A stretch of 12,777 nt of DNA from assembly GCA_035651635.1 (NCBI GenBank), contig DASRFK010000017.1, positions 1 to 12,777 of the forward strand. The letters run 5' to 3'. This document shows positions 1 to 8,934 of this stretch, one piece after another. A model generated the notes under the pieces. It worked only from the letters and a program-made list of their open reading frames with translations. It was not told the DNA's origin and did not search any database. A program made the translations under genes and the position numbers. Position 1 is the first letter of the stretch. Every line of letters starts with the position of its first letter. The stretch is from JANXQE01 sp035651635. GTDB lineage: Bacteria; Verrucomicrobiota; Verrucomicrobiia; Limisphaerales; UBA8199.

Positions 1-1254
1 AAGGAGGCGAAAGGCAAAACCCTGGCGGGCCAGGTTTTCGTTAATTGCTGCAATTTCAATCAACTGCTCGCGAACTCGTTTGGGATCCAGTCCATTGGCC
101 TGGAAAGAGGCTTTGGAATGATCGGTGACACCCCAATAGGCCAGTCCAAGTTCACGCATGGTTTCAGCCAGCTCTGCGGGCCGCTGATGTCCGTCGCTCC
201 AGGTTGAATGATTGTGCAAGGAGCCTTTGAGGTCGGTCCACTCGATCAGGCGCGGGATGGGACCGCGCTCCGCCAGGGCGATTTCACCAAGGTCTTCGCG
301 CATTTCGGGCGGAATGAAGTGAAGGCCGAGTTTCTCGAATACTTCGTGTTCGGACTGGCAAGCGACGAGCAGCATCGGATCGCGGGTTTCGATTTTGGAG
401 CGGAACAGGCCGTACTCATTGAGGCGGAGGCCGCGCTCGATGGCGCGCTGGCGCATGACAATATTATGCTCTTTGCTGCCGGTGAAGTACAGGAGGGCGA
501 ACGGGAACTCGGCGTCAGTGACAACGCGTAAATCCGATTGAACGCCGCCGGTCAGCAGGACGCTGGCTTTGGTGTCACCCTTGGCGATCACCCTGAGCAC
601 CCCGGGTTGACGGGTAAAATAATCGAGCACGGCGCCGGGCGATTTCGACGAGGCGAGCAAATCCAGATCGCCGATAATCTCGCGATGACGCCGGACGCTG
701 CCGGCAGAGCTGCATCGGATGACGTCGGGATGAGCCCGCAAAGCCTCTAAGAGCGATTCGGCGAGCGGCAAGGCATCGCTCAGCAAGTGCTTGGAGGCAT
801 AGGCCCGGCGTCGAGCGATGCCGTCGCAAATATTGGTGGCGGTTTTTTCGCCAAACCCTTTCAGTTTGGCAATGCGTCCATCTCGACACGCTTCTTCGAG
901 TTGTTCGATCGTCTCGATGCGCAATTGGTCGTGGACCGCTTTGATTTTCTTTGGCCCGATCCCGGGAATGTCGAGCATCGCCACCAGCCCCGGGGGCGTG
1001 GCTGCCTTGAGTTCATCGTAATAGCCCAATTTGCCCGTCGTAACGAGTTCGGTGATCTTCTTTTGAAGCGCTTCGCCGATGCCCTTGATATCCCCGAGTC
1101 GGTTTTCGGCGACGATTTTGTCGAGCGGCTCGGAGAGGTTCTCGAGGGTGCGGGCGGCATTGACATAGGCCCGGGATTTGAACGGGTTTTCACCTTTAAG
1201 TTCGAGCAGTACCGCGATTTCAGTTAGCACTTCGGCAACCTGATCCTTGTCCAT
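1..1254 (-). CDS. polX: DNA polymerase/3'-5' exonuclease PolX, C-terminus cut by window edge
   Basis: This is a bacterial family X DNA polymerase fused to a PHP phosphoesterase domain, a family linked to gap filling in base-excision repair. The 418 visible codons are open from the ATG at 1254 to base 1. Helix-hairpin-helix elements sit near residues 57-62 (KGIGEA), 94-103 (LDIPGIGPKK) and 131-138 (LKGFGEKT). The nucleotidyltransferase signature GSVRRHREIIGDLD covers residues 185-198, with catalytic Asp196 and Asp198. A third acidic residue is probably Asp241 in QSDLRVV. The PHP domain starts around residue 341 with LHNHSTWSDG (His347, His349) and GVTDHS (375-380), which are metal ligands. Family members are about 570 residues long, so roughly the last 150 residues of the PHP domain lie outside the window. 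No Shine-Dalgarno is seen. The gene is divergent from the LamG gene. The assignment is very secure; the reaction is inferred from the intact motifs. Confidence 0.97.
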   Translation of the reverse strand, partial: MDKDQVAEVLTEIAVLLELKGENPFKSRAYVNAARTLENLSEPLDKIVAENRLGDIKGIGEALQKKITELVTTGKLGYYDELKAATPPGLVAMLDIPGIGPKKIKAVHDQLRIETIEQLEEACRDGRIAKLKGFGEKTATNICDGIARRRAYASKHLLSDALPLAESLLEALRAHPDVIRCSSAGSVRRHREIIGDLDLLASSKSPGAVLDYFTRQPGVLRVIAKGDTKASVLLTGGVQSDLRVVTDAEFPFALLYFTGSKEHNIVMRQRAIERGLRLNEYGLFRSKIETRDPMLLVACQSEHEVFEKLGLHFIPPEMREDLGEIALAERGPIPRLIEWTDLKGSLHNHSTWSDGHQRPAELAETMRELGLAYWGVTDHSKASFQANGLDPKRVREQLIEIAAINENLARQGFAFRLL

Positions 1255-1551
1255 GAGGCCAGAGTAACCCGAATTCGTTCTTGCAAAAGCCTAATCGCGG
1301 GCCAATTGTTTAGGCGTTCCTCTGCCGAAGCGGCTCGATCTTGAGAATGTCCATTCTGGAAGGGCGCTCTGGAGGAGCAACTGGTTTGAAACGTCTTTGG
1401 CAGTGAAAATCCGAGAAACGTCACAAGGGGTTGGATCGTGCAACGCGGCCTGGCTGCGCGCCGGTTCAGCACAACTCGCCCGGCCAGATGCAAATTCGCC
1501 ACCGGTGGCGCCGACCTCCGGTTACCACTCGTCGAGCCCTCAGTCCCTCCT
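1255..1551. other. Divergent intergenic region between polX and the LamG/Ig gene
   Basis: This 297-base gap must hold the promoters of both divergent genes. I see no convincing sigma70 -35/-10 pair and no strong hairpin. A TTGAAA at 1386-1391 has no good -10 partner at the right distance. Part of the gap (1438-1551) is open in frame with the downstream gene from a GTG, but that stretch does not look like a leader and lies ahead of a clear signal peptide. The sequence just before the ATG at 1552 is pyrimidine-rich (CCCTCC) and is not a Shine-Dalgarno. Confidence 0.5.
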
Positions 1552-4500
1552 ATGAACTTTTCTTTTATTAAACCTCATCTGTCGGGCGCAGTGGTCGCCA
1601 GTCTGCTGTTCGCCGGCGTGACCGTTCGTGCCGATTACCAATCGACGGTCGTGTCGCAACGACCGGCAGGGTTCTGGCGGTTAAATGAGACTGCCCAGCC
1701 GCCGCCTTTGCCGATCTTTGCCACCAACATTGGGAGCCTGGGGTTGGCCGGCAACGGGACGTACTACGGTGTCAGGCGCGGCGTGGTGCCGGGCGCCATC
1801 GCCAGCCAACCGGCCAACGCCGCGGCCGGGTTCGATGGTGTGACGGTTAGCAACCGCGTCCGGGTCCCCTTTCAATCGCAATGGAATCCGAGCGGACCGT
1901 TGACGGTGGAATTCTGGGCGAAGCCGGGTCAGACCAATACTTTTCTGTGTCCCGCAGCGTCGGTTGAGTTTATCGAACCCGTTGCGCAGTCGCAGACGCC
2001 CGCGCGCCAGCGCAATGGCTGGCTGATCTACCAGAGCGACTCGGGTTTAACCAACGGGAACGGCTGGGTTTTCTTTCAATACAACAGCAAGAGTTTGACG
2101 AATTTCAGCATTGCCAGCGCGGACATGACCGTGGATACGAATCGCTGGTATCATATCGCTGGAGTTTATGACGGCTCACAAATCAGCATCTATGTAAATG
2201 GCGTGTTGGGCGGCACGGCGCCTTTTGACGGCACTCCTCGTCCCAACACCAATACAGCGGTTCCTTTGACCTTTGGCGCGAGAGCCGACGGCCAGTTTGG
2301 TTATTTCCCGTACGCCGGGCTGATTGATGAAACAGCGGTCTATGACGCGGCACTGAGCCCGGCCAGGATTCTGGCACATTATCAGGCCGGCACGAATGCG
2401 GCACCGCCCACGCCTTATAACCAGGTCGTCCTGGCGGACGCACCCGTAGGCTATTGGCGCTTTGGTGAGCCGGCCGACCCTCCGGCAGCGAATCTAGGGA
2501 CGCTTGGCCCGGCGGCCACGGGTAGCTATGTGTACAATGCCGCACCGGGAGTGGACGGGCCTCGACCGCCGTCTTATCCGGGGTTTGAGGCGGGCAATAC
2601 AAGCGTGGGTTTTGATGGGGTTGGCGGGGGATACGTTAGCGTGCCGGCCCTCAATCTAAACACCAACACGGTGACGATCACAGGTTGGTTCAACGCCGCG
2701 GGAGGGCAGAATCCCGGCACCCCTTTAATACTCAATCGCTCCGGCGATACGACCGCCGGGATAACCATGGACATCGGTGGAGGTTTGGCCTTGAGTTACA
2801 ACTGGGCAAACGATCCGGCCACTTTCAATTGGGCCAGCAGTTTGTCATTGGCTGACTCCGATTGGAGCTACGTTGCCCTGGTCATCCAACCCACCCAGGC
2901 AGCCCTTTACACCGCCAGCGCCGCCGACGCCAGCACCTGGCTGGGAGCAACTAATCATGCCACGCACCAGACTCAGGCTTTCGAAGGCCCGACCTTATTT
3001 GGCGCGGATTTCCAGACAAATAACACGCTGCTCTTTAACGGCTCAATGGATGAAGTCGCCATCTTCAACCGGTCACTCAGCGAAGGCGAGCTCTATAGTG
3101 CGTATGCCACTGCGGTAGGCGGGGTCGCACCGCAATTGTTCAACGATGTGAGCGGTCCGGCGGATCAACCGTTCGTCGGCGCCACGCTGAACCTGGCAGT
3201 GGATGTGGGCGGAACACCCAGCTTGAGCTACCAATGGCGCAAAGACGGCGCACCGATTGGTGGTGCCACCGGCAGTTCCTTCAGCATTGCCAGCCTCAGC
3301 TCGAGCGACTCCGGCAGTTACGATGTCGTGGTGACCAATGCCTTCGGGCAGGTCCTCAGCGGGGCGGCGGTTATCGCCGTCCAAAGCGCGACCACCCCCG
3401 TAATCAATCAGGGCCCGGTTGGCCGGACGCTTTATCCCGGTGGCCTGCTGGACCTGACGGTTGACGCGAGTGGCGGCGAACTCCACTACCAATGGCAGAA
3501 AGCGGGCACAAATCTTCCGGGTGCCACCGCCTCGGCTTACGTGGTCAACAGCGTGAGCGCGGCCGATGGCGGGGTGTACCGGGTCACGGTCAGCAATTCC
3601 GTTGCGACCGCCTCGGCCGGGCCGGTGGTGGTCAACGTGGTTGTTCCGCCGACCAATAGTTATGAGGCGACGATCGTGGCGGATAGCCCCGAAGCCTGGT
3701 GGCGTCTGGACGAGCCCGTGGGATCGAGCACGATGTTTGATGCGATGGGCCGCCATGACGGCACTTATGTGGGTTCGGGAATCACCCTCGGCTCGCCGGG
3801 AGCGATCGCCAACGGCGCAACCAACACGGCTGCGACTTTTGACGGGACCGACGGGTTTGGCGACGTTCCTTACTCGAGCGATTTGAACACGAGCGATTTT
3901 ACCATCGAGGCGTGGGCCTTTATTACCGATGAGAGCCTGCCGCGGGCCGTGATCTCGACTTACGACACGACGTCTCACCGAGGCATTTTCTTTAAAGCCA
4001 ATCCCGATGCGACCTGGGAAACGGATGTAGGGCTCAGTGACGCAGCTATTTGGTATTTCATCCCGACGGGTCCAATCGCCTCCGGCCGCTGGTCGTATCT
4101 GGCGGCGACCTTCAGCTCCGCCGGCGAATTCGAGTACATCGATGGCCAGCAAGTAGCCGGGCCGTACATTAATTTTTCCCACAACAAGAAATTCGATTTT
4201 CTGATCGGCGCAGTGGGCACCAATTGGCAGGGGATTGCCCGATGGAAAGGGGCCATCGACGAGGTCGCCGTTTACAAATACGGACTGAGCCCGCAACAGA
4301 TCCAGAATCACTACGTGCAGGGGCTTTACGGCAATTCCACCAAACCGATCTTTGTGACACAGCCGCAGTCTGTGGTTCTGGCGTCGGGCGATCTCGCCAC
4401 GTTTTCAACTAAAGTCGAGGGAAGCCTGCCCCTGAAGTATCAGTGGCTGAAGGATGGTTTGGCCCTGCCTGGGGCGACCACCGGCAGTTTAACTTTCACC

Positions 4501-5517
4501 AACTTGAAGTTCAGCGACACGGGAGCGTATCGGCTGGCGGCCAGCAATCCAGCCGGAACGAACCTCAGCAACGTGGCCAGCCTGACGGTGTTGCCGCCCA
4601 TAACCTTTGCCAACGCGACCAATGGCCTGGTGTTGCATTTGAAATTTGATGGCGACTACGTGGATGCCTCCGGCCGAGGCAACAACGGCACGCCCGTGGG
4701 CACGCCGGCGTTCGTTGCCGGCAAAATTGGCCAGGCTCTTCATTACAGCACGGACACCGACGGTAACGGAACTAATGCGACCGTGACCAACGCGAACTAC
4801 GTCACACTGGGCACCCCGCAAGATTTGCTGTTTGGGGCCAGTAATAGCTTTTCGGTCGCGTTTTGGGTGCGTGAGGAGGCCGACTCAACCAACGGCGATC
4901 TGCCCTTTCTGAGCAGTGCCATTAATTCCGCCAACTCGCCCGGGTTCACCTTCGCTCCTTCGTTCCAGCACGGAGGGTGGCAGTGGAGCCTGGTCCAGGT
5001 CGTTGGAACCGTAACGAACGATATCGATGTAAACGGACCGGATGGTTCGATTAATAGCGGTGGCTGGCACCATTTCGCGGCCACTTTCGATCGGAACCAG
5101 GCGCTTGCCTTGACCTACCTCGACGGCGTGCAAGTGGACTCGACTTCGCTGACCGGCTTGGGCTCGTTCGATACGACCAACACCATCAGCATCGGACAGG
5201 GTCCGACCGGCAATTATCCCCAGGCAGGCGCGGCGGACTTGGATGACCTGGGCGTTTGGCGACGGGTGTTATCACCACTCGAAATCTACGAAATCTATTA
5301 CTCGGGTGCTCATTCCGGAGCGGCTTTGGATGCCAATGGGCGGGTGTCCTTGGCGGTGAGCACTTCCGGGTCTGGCACCGTTCTGATCTGGCAGGTCGGA
5401 ACCCTGCTCCAGGCGGACACTCCTTTGGGCCCATGGAGCCCGGTTGCGGGCGCCAACTCTCCCAGCTACATCATCACCCCTGGCGCCGCCGCTAAGTTTT
5501 ATCGCGTTAAACAGTAA
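1552..5517 (+). CDS. Secreted LamG/Ig-like mosaic surface protein
   Basis: The product is a 1321-residue exported protein, probably a cell-surface adhesin or polysaccharide-binding protein; the ligand is unknown. The ATG at 1552 is chosen because it directly opens a signal peptide (n-region to K7, hydrophobic core, cleavage likely after VRA at residue 27). Four LamG/concanavalin-like modules lie near residues 29-282, 289-520, 704-925 and 1024-1260. Each ends in a variant of (I/L/M)DE.A.Y...LSP..I..HY. The first three open with a Y-x-x-x-(V/I)-x-x-x-x-P-x-x-(F/Y/W)-W-R motif. Three Ig-like modules (about 526-612, 615-700, 931-1016) carry YQW.K(D/A)G and SG.Y.(V/L) cores but no cysteines. Residues 1263-1321 form the C-terminal domain common in verrucomicrobial surface proteins (TLLQAD, GPWSPV, KFYRVKQ). 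No PEP-CTERM, LPXTG or transmembrane tail is visible. Domain calls are strong; function is inferred only. Confidence 0.93.
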   Translation: MNFSFIKPHLSGAVVASLLFAGVTVRADYQSTVVSQRPAGFWRLNETAQPPPLPIFATNIGSLGLAGNGTYYGVRRGVVPGAIASQPANAAAGFDGVTVSNRVRVPFQSQWNPSGPLTVEFWAKPGQTNTFLCPAASVEFIEPVAQSQTPARQRNGWLIYQSDSGLTNGNGWVFFQYNSKSLTNFSIASADMTVDTNRWYHIAGVYDGSQISIYVNGVLGGTAPFDGTPRPNTNTAVPLTFGARADGQFGYFPYAGLIDETAVYDAALSPARILAHYQAGTNAAPPTPYNQVVLADAPVGYWRFGEPADPPAANLGTLGPAATGSYVYNAAPGVDGPRPPSYPGFEAGNTSVGFDGVGGGYVSVPALNLNTNTVTITGWFNAAGGQNPGTPLILNRSGDTTAGITMDIGGGLALSYNWANDPATFNWASSLSLADSDWSYVALVIQPTQAALYTASAADASTWLGATNHATHQTQAFEGPTLFGADFQTNNTLLFNGSMDEVAIFNRSLSEGELYSAYATAVGGVAPQLFNDVSGPADQPFVGATLNLAVDVGGTPSLSYQWRKDGAPIGGATGSSFSIASLSSSDSGSYDVVVTNAFGQVLSGAAVIAVQSATTPVINQGPVGRTLYPGGLLDLTVDASGGELHYQWQKAGTNLPGATASAYVVNSVSAADGGVYRVTVSNSVATASAGPVVVNVVVPPTNSYEATIVADSPEAWWRLDEPVGSSTMFDAMGRHDGTYVGSGITLGSPGAIANGATNTAATFDGTDGFGDVPYSSDLNTSDFTIEAWAFITDESLPRAVISTYDTTSHRGIFFKANPDATWETDVGLSDAAIWYFIPTGPIASGRWSYLAATFSSAGEFEYIDGQQVAGPYINFSHNKKFDFLIGAVGTNWQGIARWKGAIDEVAVYKYGLSPQQIQNHYVQGLYGNSTKPIFVTQPQSVVLASGDLATFSTKVEGSLPLKYQWLKDGLALPGATTGSLTFTNLKFSDTGAYRLAASNPAGTNLSNVASLTVLPPITFANATNGLVLHLKFDGDYVDASGRGNNGTPVGTPAFVAGKIGQALHYSTDTDGNGTNATVTNANYVTLGTPQDLLFGASNSFSVAFWVREEADSTNGDLPFLSSAINSANSPGFTFAPSFQHGGWQWSLVQVVGTVTNDIDVNGPDGSINSGGWHHFAATFDRNQALALTYLDGVQVDSTSLTGLGSFDTTNTISIGQGPTGNYPQAGAADLDDLGVWRRVLSPLEIYEIYYSGAHSGAALDANGRVSLAVSTSGSGTVLIWQVGTLLQADTPLGPWSPVAGANSPSYIITPGAAAKFYRVKQ

Positions 5518-5609
5518 TACCGCGCGGCAGGATCTTCGACGTCCCAACGGGATTCGCGTAATCGTTTCGGGGTAGCAGTATCTCCGTCCGTGTGCCGAAG
5601 CGTCTCTGG

Positions 5610-5653
5610 GGCGATCTCTGCCCGGTACCGGAGTGCAGACCCTATAGATCGCC
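5610..5653. other. Inverted repeat upstream of the lipoprotein gene
   Basis: GGCGATCT (5610-5617) pairs perfectly with AGATCGCC (5646-5653). Inside it, CTGC (5618-5621) can pair with GCAG (5635-5638) around a palindromic CCGGTACCGG (5622-5631). It lies about 90 bases past the LamG stop and about 120 before the preferred lipoprotein start. It could be a transcript-end or leader hairpin for either gene, but no T-tract follows on the plus strand, so I do not call it a terminator. The rest of 5518-5771 shows nothing else clear. Confidence 0.4.
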
Positions 5654-5771
5654 GGCGCGCAAGGAGAGAGGATTGTCACCACAAATCTTAATCATGAGCT
5701 CTTTAGACCCGCTCCGGAACGCTCGCGCGTGGTCCAGGTACGTGGTGGTTGCAAAGGCGAGGCGAGAACGT

Positions 5772-6356
5772 GTGATTCGCACCTTGCGGTTTGCGCCGGT
5801 TTTTATTTTGGGCGTGGCGGGTCTGTTGATCTTCGGGTGTGCGACCAGGACGCAATACACGGTCGAGGAATACCGCAAACTTTATAACAAACCGTTGCTG
5901 TCGTCAGGCGCTCAATTTGCGGCGCTCCCACCGGCGGTGCAAAACACGGTTCGTGCCGAGACGGGTTCGGCGACCATCGAGGAGGTCGTCAAAGACACGA
6001 GCCTGGGCCGGATCATTTACCGGATTTCTTTCGCCAACAGCAATTTGTTTGAACCGCTGAACATCGCCCCGGACGGCAGTTTGCTTGATCCGGACCTGAT
6101 CGTGGTGATGGGCGCTCCAAAAGACGAAACCAGCGTGATAACGGGTAGTGGTTCCGGTGTCGTCTCGCTCAACGATTTGCCTCCGGCGGCAGTTAAAGCG
6201 ATGCAGCGCAGCGCTCCCGATGCGCAGGTCGACTCGATCGTAAGAGAAGTGTCCGGTGATCAGACCGTCTATCAGATAACCTTCAAGGATCAGTTGCACC
6301 CGCCCCTGCGGGTGGCTGCGGACGGGACCATTCTGACAGTGACACGTGATAAGTGA
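5772..6356 (+). CDS. Small lipoprotein with two PepSY-like repeats
   Basis: A predicted 194-residue outer-envelope lipoprotein. The GTG at 5772 is preferred over an in-frame GTG at 5592 and ATG at 5694. It gives a textbook lipoprotein signal: a basic IRTLR n-region, a hydrophobic core, and the lipobox IFG-C with Cys23 as the lipidated residue. The earlier starts would put 48-82 residues ahead of the signal. A purine-rich GGCGAGGCGAGAA lies just upstream of 5772. The mature part has two tandem copies of a module that resembles the PepSY-like (beta-lactamase-inhibitor-like) fold. The copies are near residues 52-106 (LPPAVQNTV ... IIYRISF ... IAPDGSLL) and 136-190 (LPPAAVKAMQ ... TVYQITF ... VAADGTIL). 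Such domains are exported small-molecule or protein-binding modules of poorly defined role. Lipidation is well supported; family is likely; function is unknown. Confidence 0.82.
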   Translation: MIRTLRFAPVFILGVAGLLIFGCATRTQYTVEEYRKLYNKPLLSSGAQFAALPPAVQNTVRAETGSATIEEVVKDTSLGRIIYRISFANSNLFEPLNIAPDGSLLDPDLIVVMGAPKDETSVITGSGSGVVSLNDLPPAAVKAMQRSAPDAQVDSIVREVSGDQTVYQITFKDQLHPPLRVAADGTILTVTRDK

Positions 6357-6864
6357 CAGGTGAGTTCCGGCCGATGATGGTTGTGTCGCGAGAGGGATCC
6401 GGACCCGGAAAGAGCCCTCAGCGTTTGCATTCCTTGCACCACAAGCATCCAAGGTGGGCGATATGAGGTCTCTCTCCCTCGCGTCAAATGGATGCCCGGC
6501 TCAGATGAAGGGGTCGCCAATGTGGTTGGGATCGGAGCCGTCGAACACCACCGGTTTGAGCGATGCGCTGGACGCTATGAGGCGCCAGTGATTGCGACAG
6601 TAAGAAAGCGCCTGGGTTGGATGCTCGAAATCTGAATCCAAAACTGTCGAGGTGTTACCGCCCGCTGACCTACCCAGCCTTGGATGCGGTGTGAGCCAGT
6701 GTCCGGGCGCAGCGCCGTTCCATCCGTGAAATGTCTTCCGGCCTGGCCGCTTGGAAGGAATTTCAACTAAACGAAATCTGTGCCAGGGCTTGAGCGCGCC
6801 GCTGCCCTTTGCCATTGACGCAAGGGATGGCCCCTGCTCGATTATGCGTCACGTGGTGATATTA
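6357..6864. other. 508-base gap with no supported gene
   Basis: This gap precedes the phospholipase D-like gene. ORFs exist on both strands (plus 6381-6635, minus 6501-6815), but neither has a recognisable domain, signal peptide or ribosome binding site, and they overlap one another. In-frame codons upstream of the PLD start reach a TTG at 6751 but read as non-leader sequence. I see no strong inverted repeats here, in contrast with the gaps to the right. The PLD promoter should lie in this stretch but no clear core promoter stands out. Confidence 0.45.
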
Positions 6865-8925
6865 ATGGGTTGCCGCTCACATTTTCTTACTTCGGCGGTG
6901 CTCTTCTTCCTGATAAGCGCGTCGCAGCTGTTAGCCACTCCGGGGACGACCAAACAGCAGTCCCTGGACGAATGGCGCAGCTTCACTTCGGCGACCGCGC
7001 CGCCGCCGCGCGTTTTTGTCAAGGGCGATCATGTGCGTTTCTATTTCCGCGCGGAGGAAGGAGTTGAGGCATTCGACGCGCACTGGACTCGGCTGCGGGT
7101 GCCTACCGGTCGATACAAAGTTAGCTCGGCCCTGATCCGATGGGACCAGAAGCTCTCGCGCATTCCGGCCGAACACGAACACGGCTGGCGCGAGGCAACG
7201 GTAATTGCCTCCACTGAGTGGAGACAACTGGCCACCAATATCATCACCGCGCTAACGCCCAAGCCTCGCGGCCACGGCGCCTTTTATCAGGCCTTCCTCG
7301 CCGACCGGCTTCTTTATCGTGATTCGGAAGGTATGGCTCGCGCAGTGCCCGCATCTGAGCGCCCGCCGGAGATCCTCATCGAACATAGATTTTCCATGGA
7401 TGAAACCCTGGAGTTATTAGCCCATTTCCTGGAAGAACATTTGTCGAAAAGTCATCCCACCAATTCGCTCTTCGTCGTGATGGCGCCTAACGCACGCCGA
7501 TTCACCCAGCCGCTGCTACTGGATCGGCAGCAGAGGCAGTGCGTGTTCCTTGCTCCGGCCGCTTTATATGATTCAGTGGACCGCGGCGGGGCCCTGGCCG
7601 TCACGGCGCAAGGCTTTGTCGCGTTGCTGCCCGAGAGCCACGGGATCGCCTTGCTAAAAAATCCGATCTCGAGCGCCGCGCGCCTGGGGGACCTGGCCAT
7701 CGCAACTTTGATCAAATTCATTCGCATGCCTTTGCCCAAGCCGAAGGAATTTCCACCAGTCCGGCCTCCAGGCCAGGGCATGAATCTGGAGCATTGGGAA
7801 TCGTGGCTCGACCGCTACACGGGGACCCGCCGCGAAGCGGGCTCGCTCCAACTCCAGATCGATGGGGACAGGTTTTTCCCGCGCCTCCGGCAGGCCATCG
7901 CCGCAGCCACAAACCACATCAACGTCGACGTGTACATTTTTGACAAAGACGATGTCGGCGTCGATTTCGCCGACCAGCTCAAGGCGCGTTCCCGGGACAT
8001 TGACGTCAAGGTCATCCTGGATCGCATGGGAAGCATCGCCGGTGGAGCCTCACCCCCGGCGACTCCATTGCCGGAAGATTTTGTTGCGCCGCGTTCGATC
8101 GTTTCGTATCTGCGCCACGATTCTCGGGTGCACGTTCGGCCCTTTTTGAACCCGTGGTTTTCATCGGATCACGCCAAAACAATCGTCATTGATGATCGTG
8201 TGGCCTGGCTCGGTGGAATGAACATCGGGCGCGAGTACCGGTATGAATGGCACGATTTGATGGTGGAAGTCAGCGGACCTGTCGTTGGCCTGTTGGAACA
8301 GGATTTTCGGCGGGAATGGGCGTACTGCGGCCCGGGGGGAGACCTGGCGTATGCATTAGCAGTCGTGCAGGACTCGGCTAAAAGAACGAAGTCCGAGCCT
8401 GGCCCCTGGCTCCCGGTGCGACTGCTCCCGACCCGCACGGCGTGGAAACCCTTCGCGACGGCTGTTTTGGGCTCAATTCGCCAGGCGCAAAGCCGCATTT
8501 ACGTGGAAAATCCTTACCTCTTCGACAAGCGTGTGATTGTGGCGTTGGTCAAAGCGCGCAGCCGCGGCGTGGATGTGCGGGTGGTACTGCCGTGCGTCAA
8601 TGATTTCAAAGCGGGAGGACGCGGGAACCTCGTGATTGCGAACTATCTGATCGAGCACGGCGTGCGCGTGTATTTCTACCCGGCTATGACGCACGTCAAA
8701 GCGTTGCTGGTCGACGGCTGGTCATGTCTTGGATCCGGCAATCTTAATCATCTCAGCTTGCGGGTGAATCACGAGCAGAACGTCGCCACTTCAGACCCGG
8801 AGTTCGCCACGCGTGTGGAAAAGGACTTGTTCGAGCAGGACTTCGCCCGTTCTTATGAGCTTAAGGAGCCTGTATCGGTCGATTGGGTGGATTTCCTCGC
8901 GGACGTTTTACTGGAAGGGTTTTAG
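6865..8925 (+). CDS. Exported phospholipase D-superfamily protein (cardiolipin synthase-like) with unassigned N-terminal region
   Basis: A predicted 686-residue member of the HKD superfamily, which cleaves or transfers phosphatidyl groups through a covalent histidine intermediate. Two complete HxKxxxxD motifs are present: HAKTIVID (His436, Lys438, Asp443) followed by GGMNIG, and HVKALLVD (His610, Lys612, Asp617) followed by GSGNLN. This matches the two-lobed cardiolipin synthase arrangement. The PLD part begins near residue 326, and the segment NVDVYIFDKDDVG is typical of it. The ATG at 6865 is chosen because it opens a signal sequence (hydrophobic residues 7-23, cleavage likely after LLA at 24) and has GGTGAT a few bases upstream; an ATG at 6844 is also possible. 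Residues 25-325 match nothing I recognise, so it is not a standard cardiolipin synthase, whose N-terminus is normally two membrane helices. The superfamily is certain; substrate is not. Confidence 0.92.
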   Translation: MGCRSHFLTSAVLFFLISASQLLATPGTTKQQSLDEWRSFTSATAPPPRVFVKGDHVRFYFRAEEGVEAFDAHWTRLRVPTGRYKVSSALIRWDQKLSRIPAEHEHGWREATVIASTEWRQLATNIITALTPKPRGHGAFYQAFLADRLLYRDSEGMARAVPASERPPEILIEHRFSMDETLELLAHFLEEHLSKSHPTNSLFVVMAPNARRFTQPLLLDRQQRQCVFLAPAALYDSVDRGGALAVTAQGFVALLPESHGIALLKNPISSAARLGDLAIATLIKFIRMPLPKPKEFPPVRPPGQGMNLEHWESWLDRYTGTRREAGSLQLQIDGDRFFPRLRQAIAAATNHINVDVYIFDKDDVGVDFADQLKARSRDIDVKVILDRMGSIAGGASPPATPLPEDFVAPRSIVSYLRHDSRVHVRPFLNPWFSSDHAKTIVIDDRVAWLGGMNIGREYRYEWHDLMVEVSGPVVGLLEQDFRREWAYCGPGGDLAYALAVVQDSAKRTKSEPGPWLPVRLLPTRTAWKPFATAVLGSIRQAQSRIYVENPYLFDKRVIVALVKARSRGVDVRVVLPCVNDFKAGGRGNLVIANYLIEHGVRVYFYPAMTHVKALLVDGWSCLGSGNLNHLSLRVNHEQNVATSDPEFATRVEKDLFEQDFARSYELKEPVSVDWVDFLADVLLEGF

Positions 8926-8934
8926 GTTAGGGCG

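Noticed and set aside
1438..1551. Upstream GTG start for the LamG protein
   Set aside because: It would place 38 extra residues before an otherwise normal signal peptide.
3073..4311. 412-residue open frame on the minus strand inside the LamG/Ig gene
   Set aside because: It is wholly antisense to a gene with clear domains on the plus strand, has no recognisable domain, and long antisense frames are expected in GC-rich coding DNA.
6501..6815. 104-residue minus-strand frame in the gap before the PLD gene, with an overlapping plus-strand frame at 6381-6635
   Set aside because: No ribosome site, signal or domain is seen, and the two frames conflict. A decayed gene or dispersed element cannot be excluded; a protein search that finds conserved homologues would revive it.
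6751..6864. Upstream TTG start for the PLD protein
   Set aside because: It would bury the signal sequence behind 38 residues with no leader character. The ATG at 6865 or 6844 fits better.
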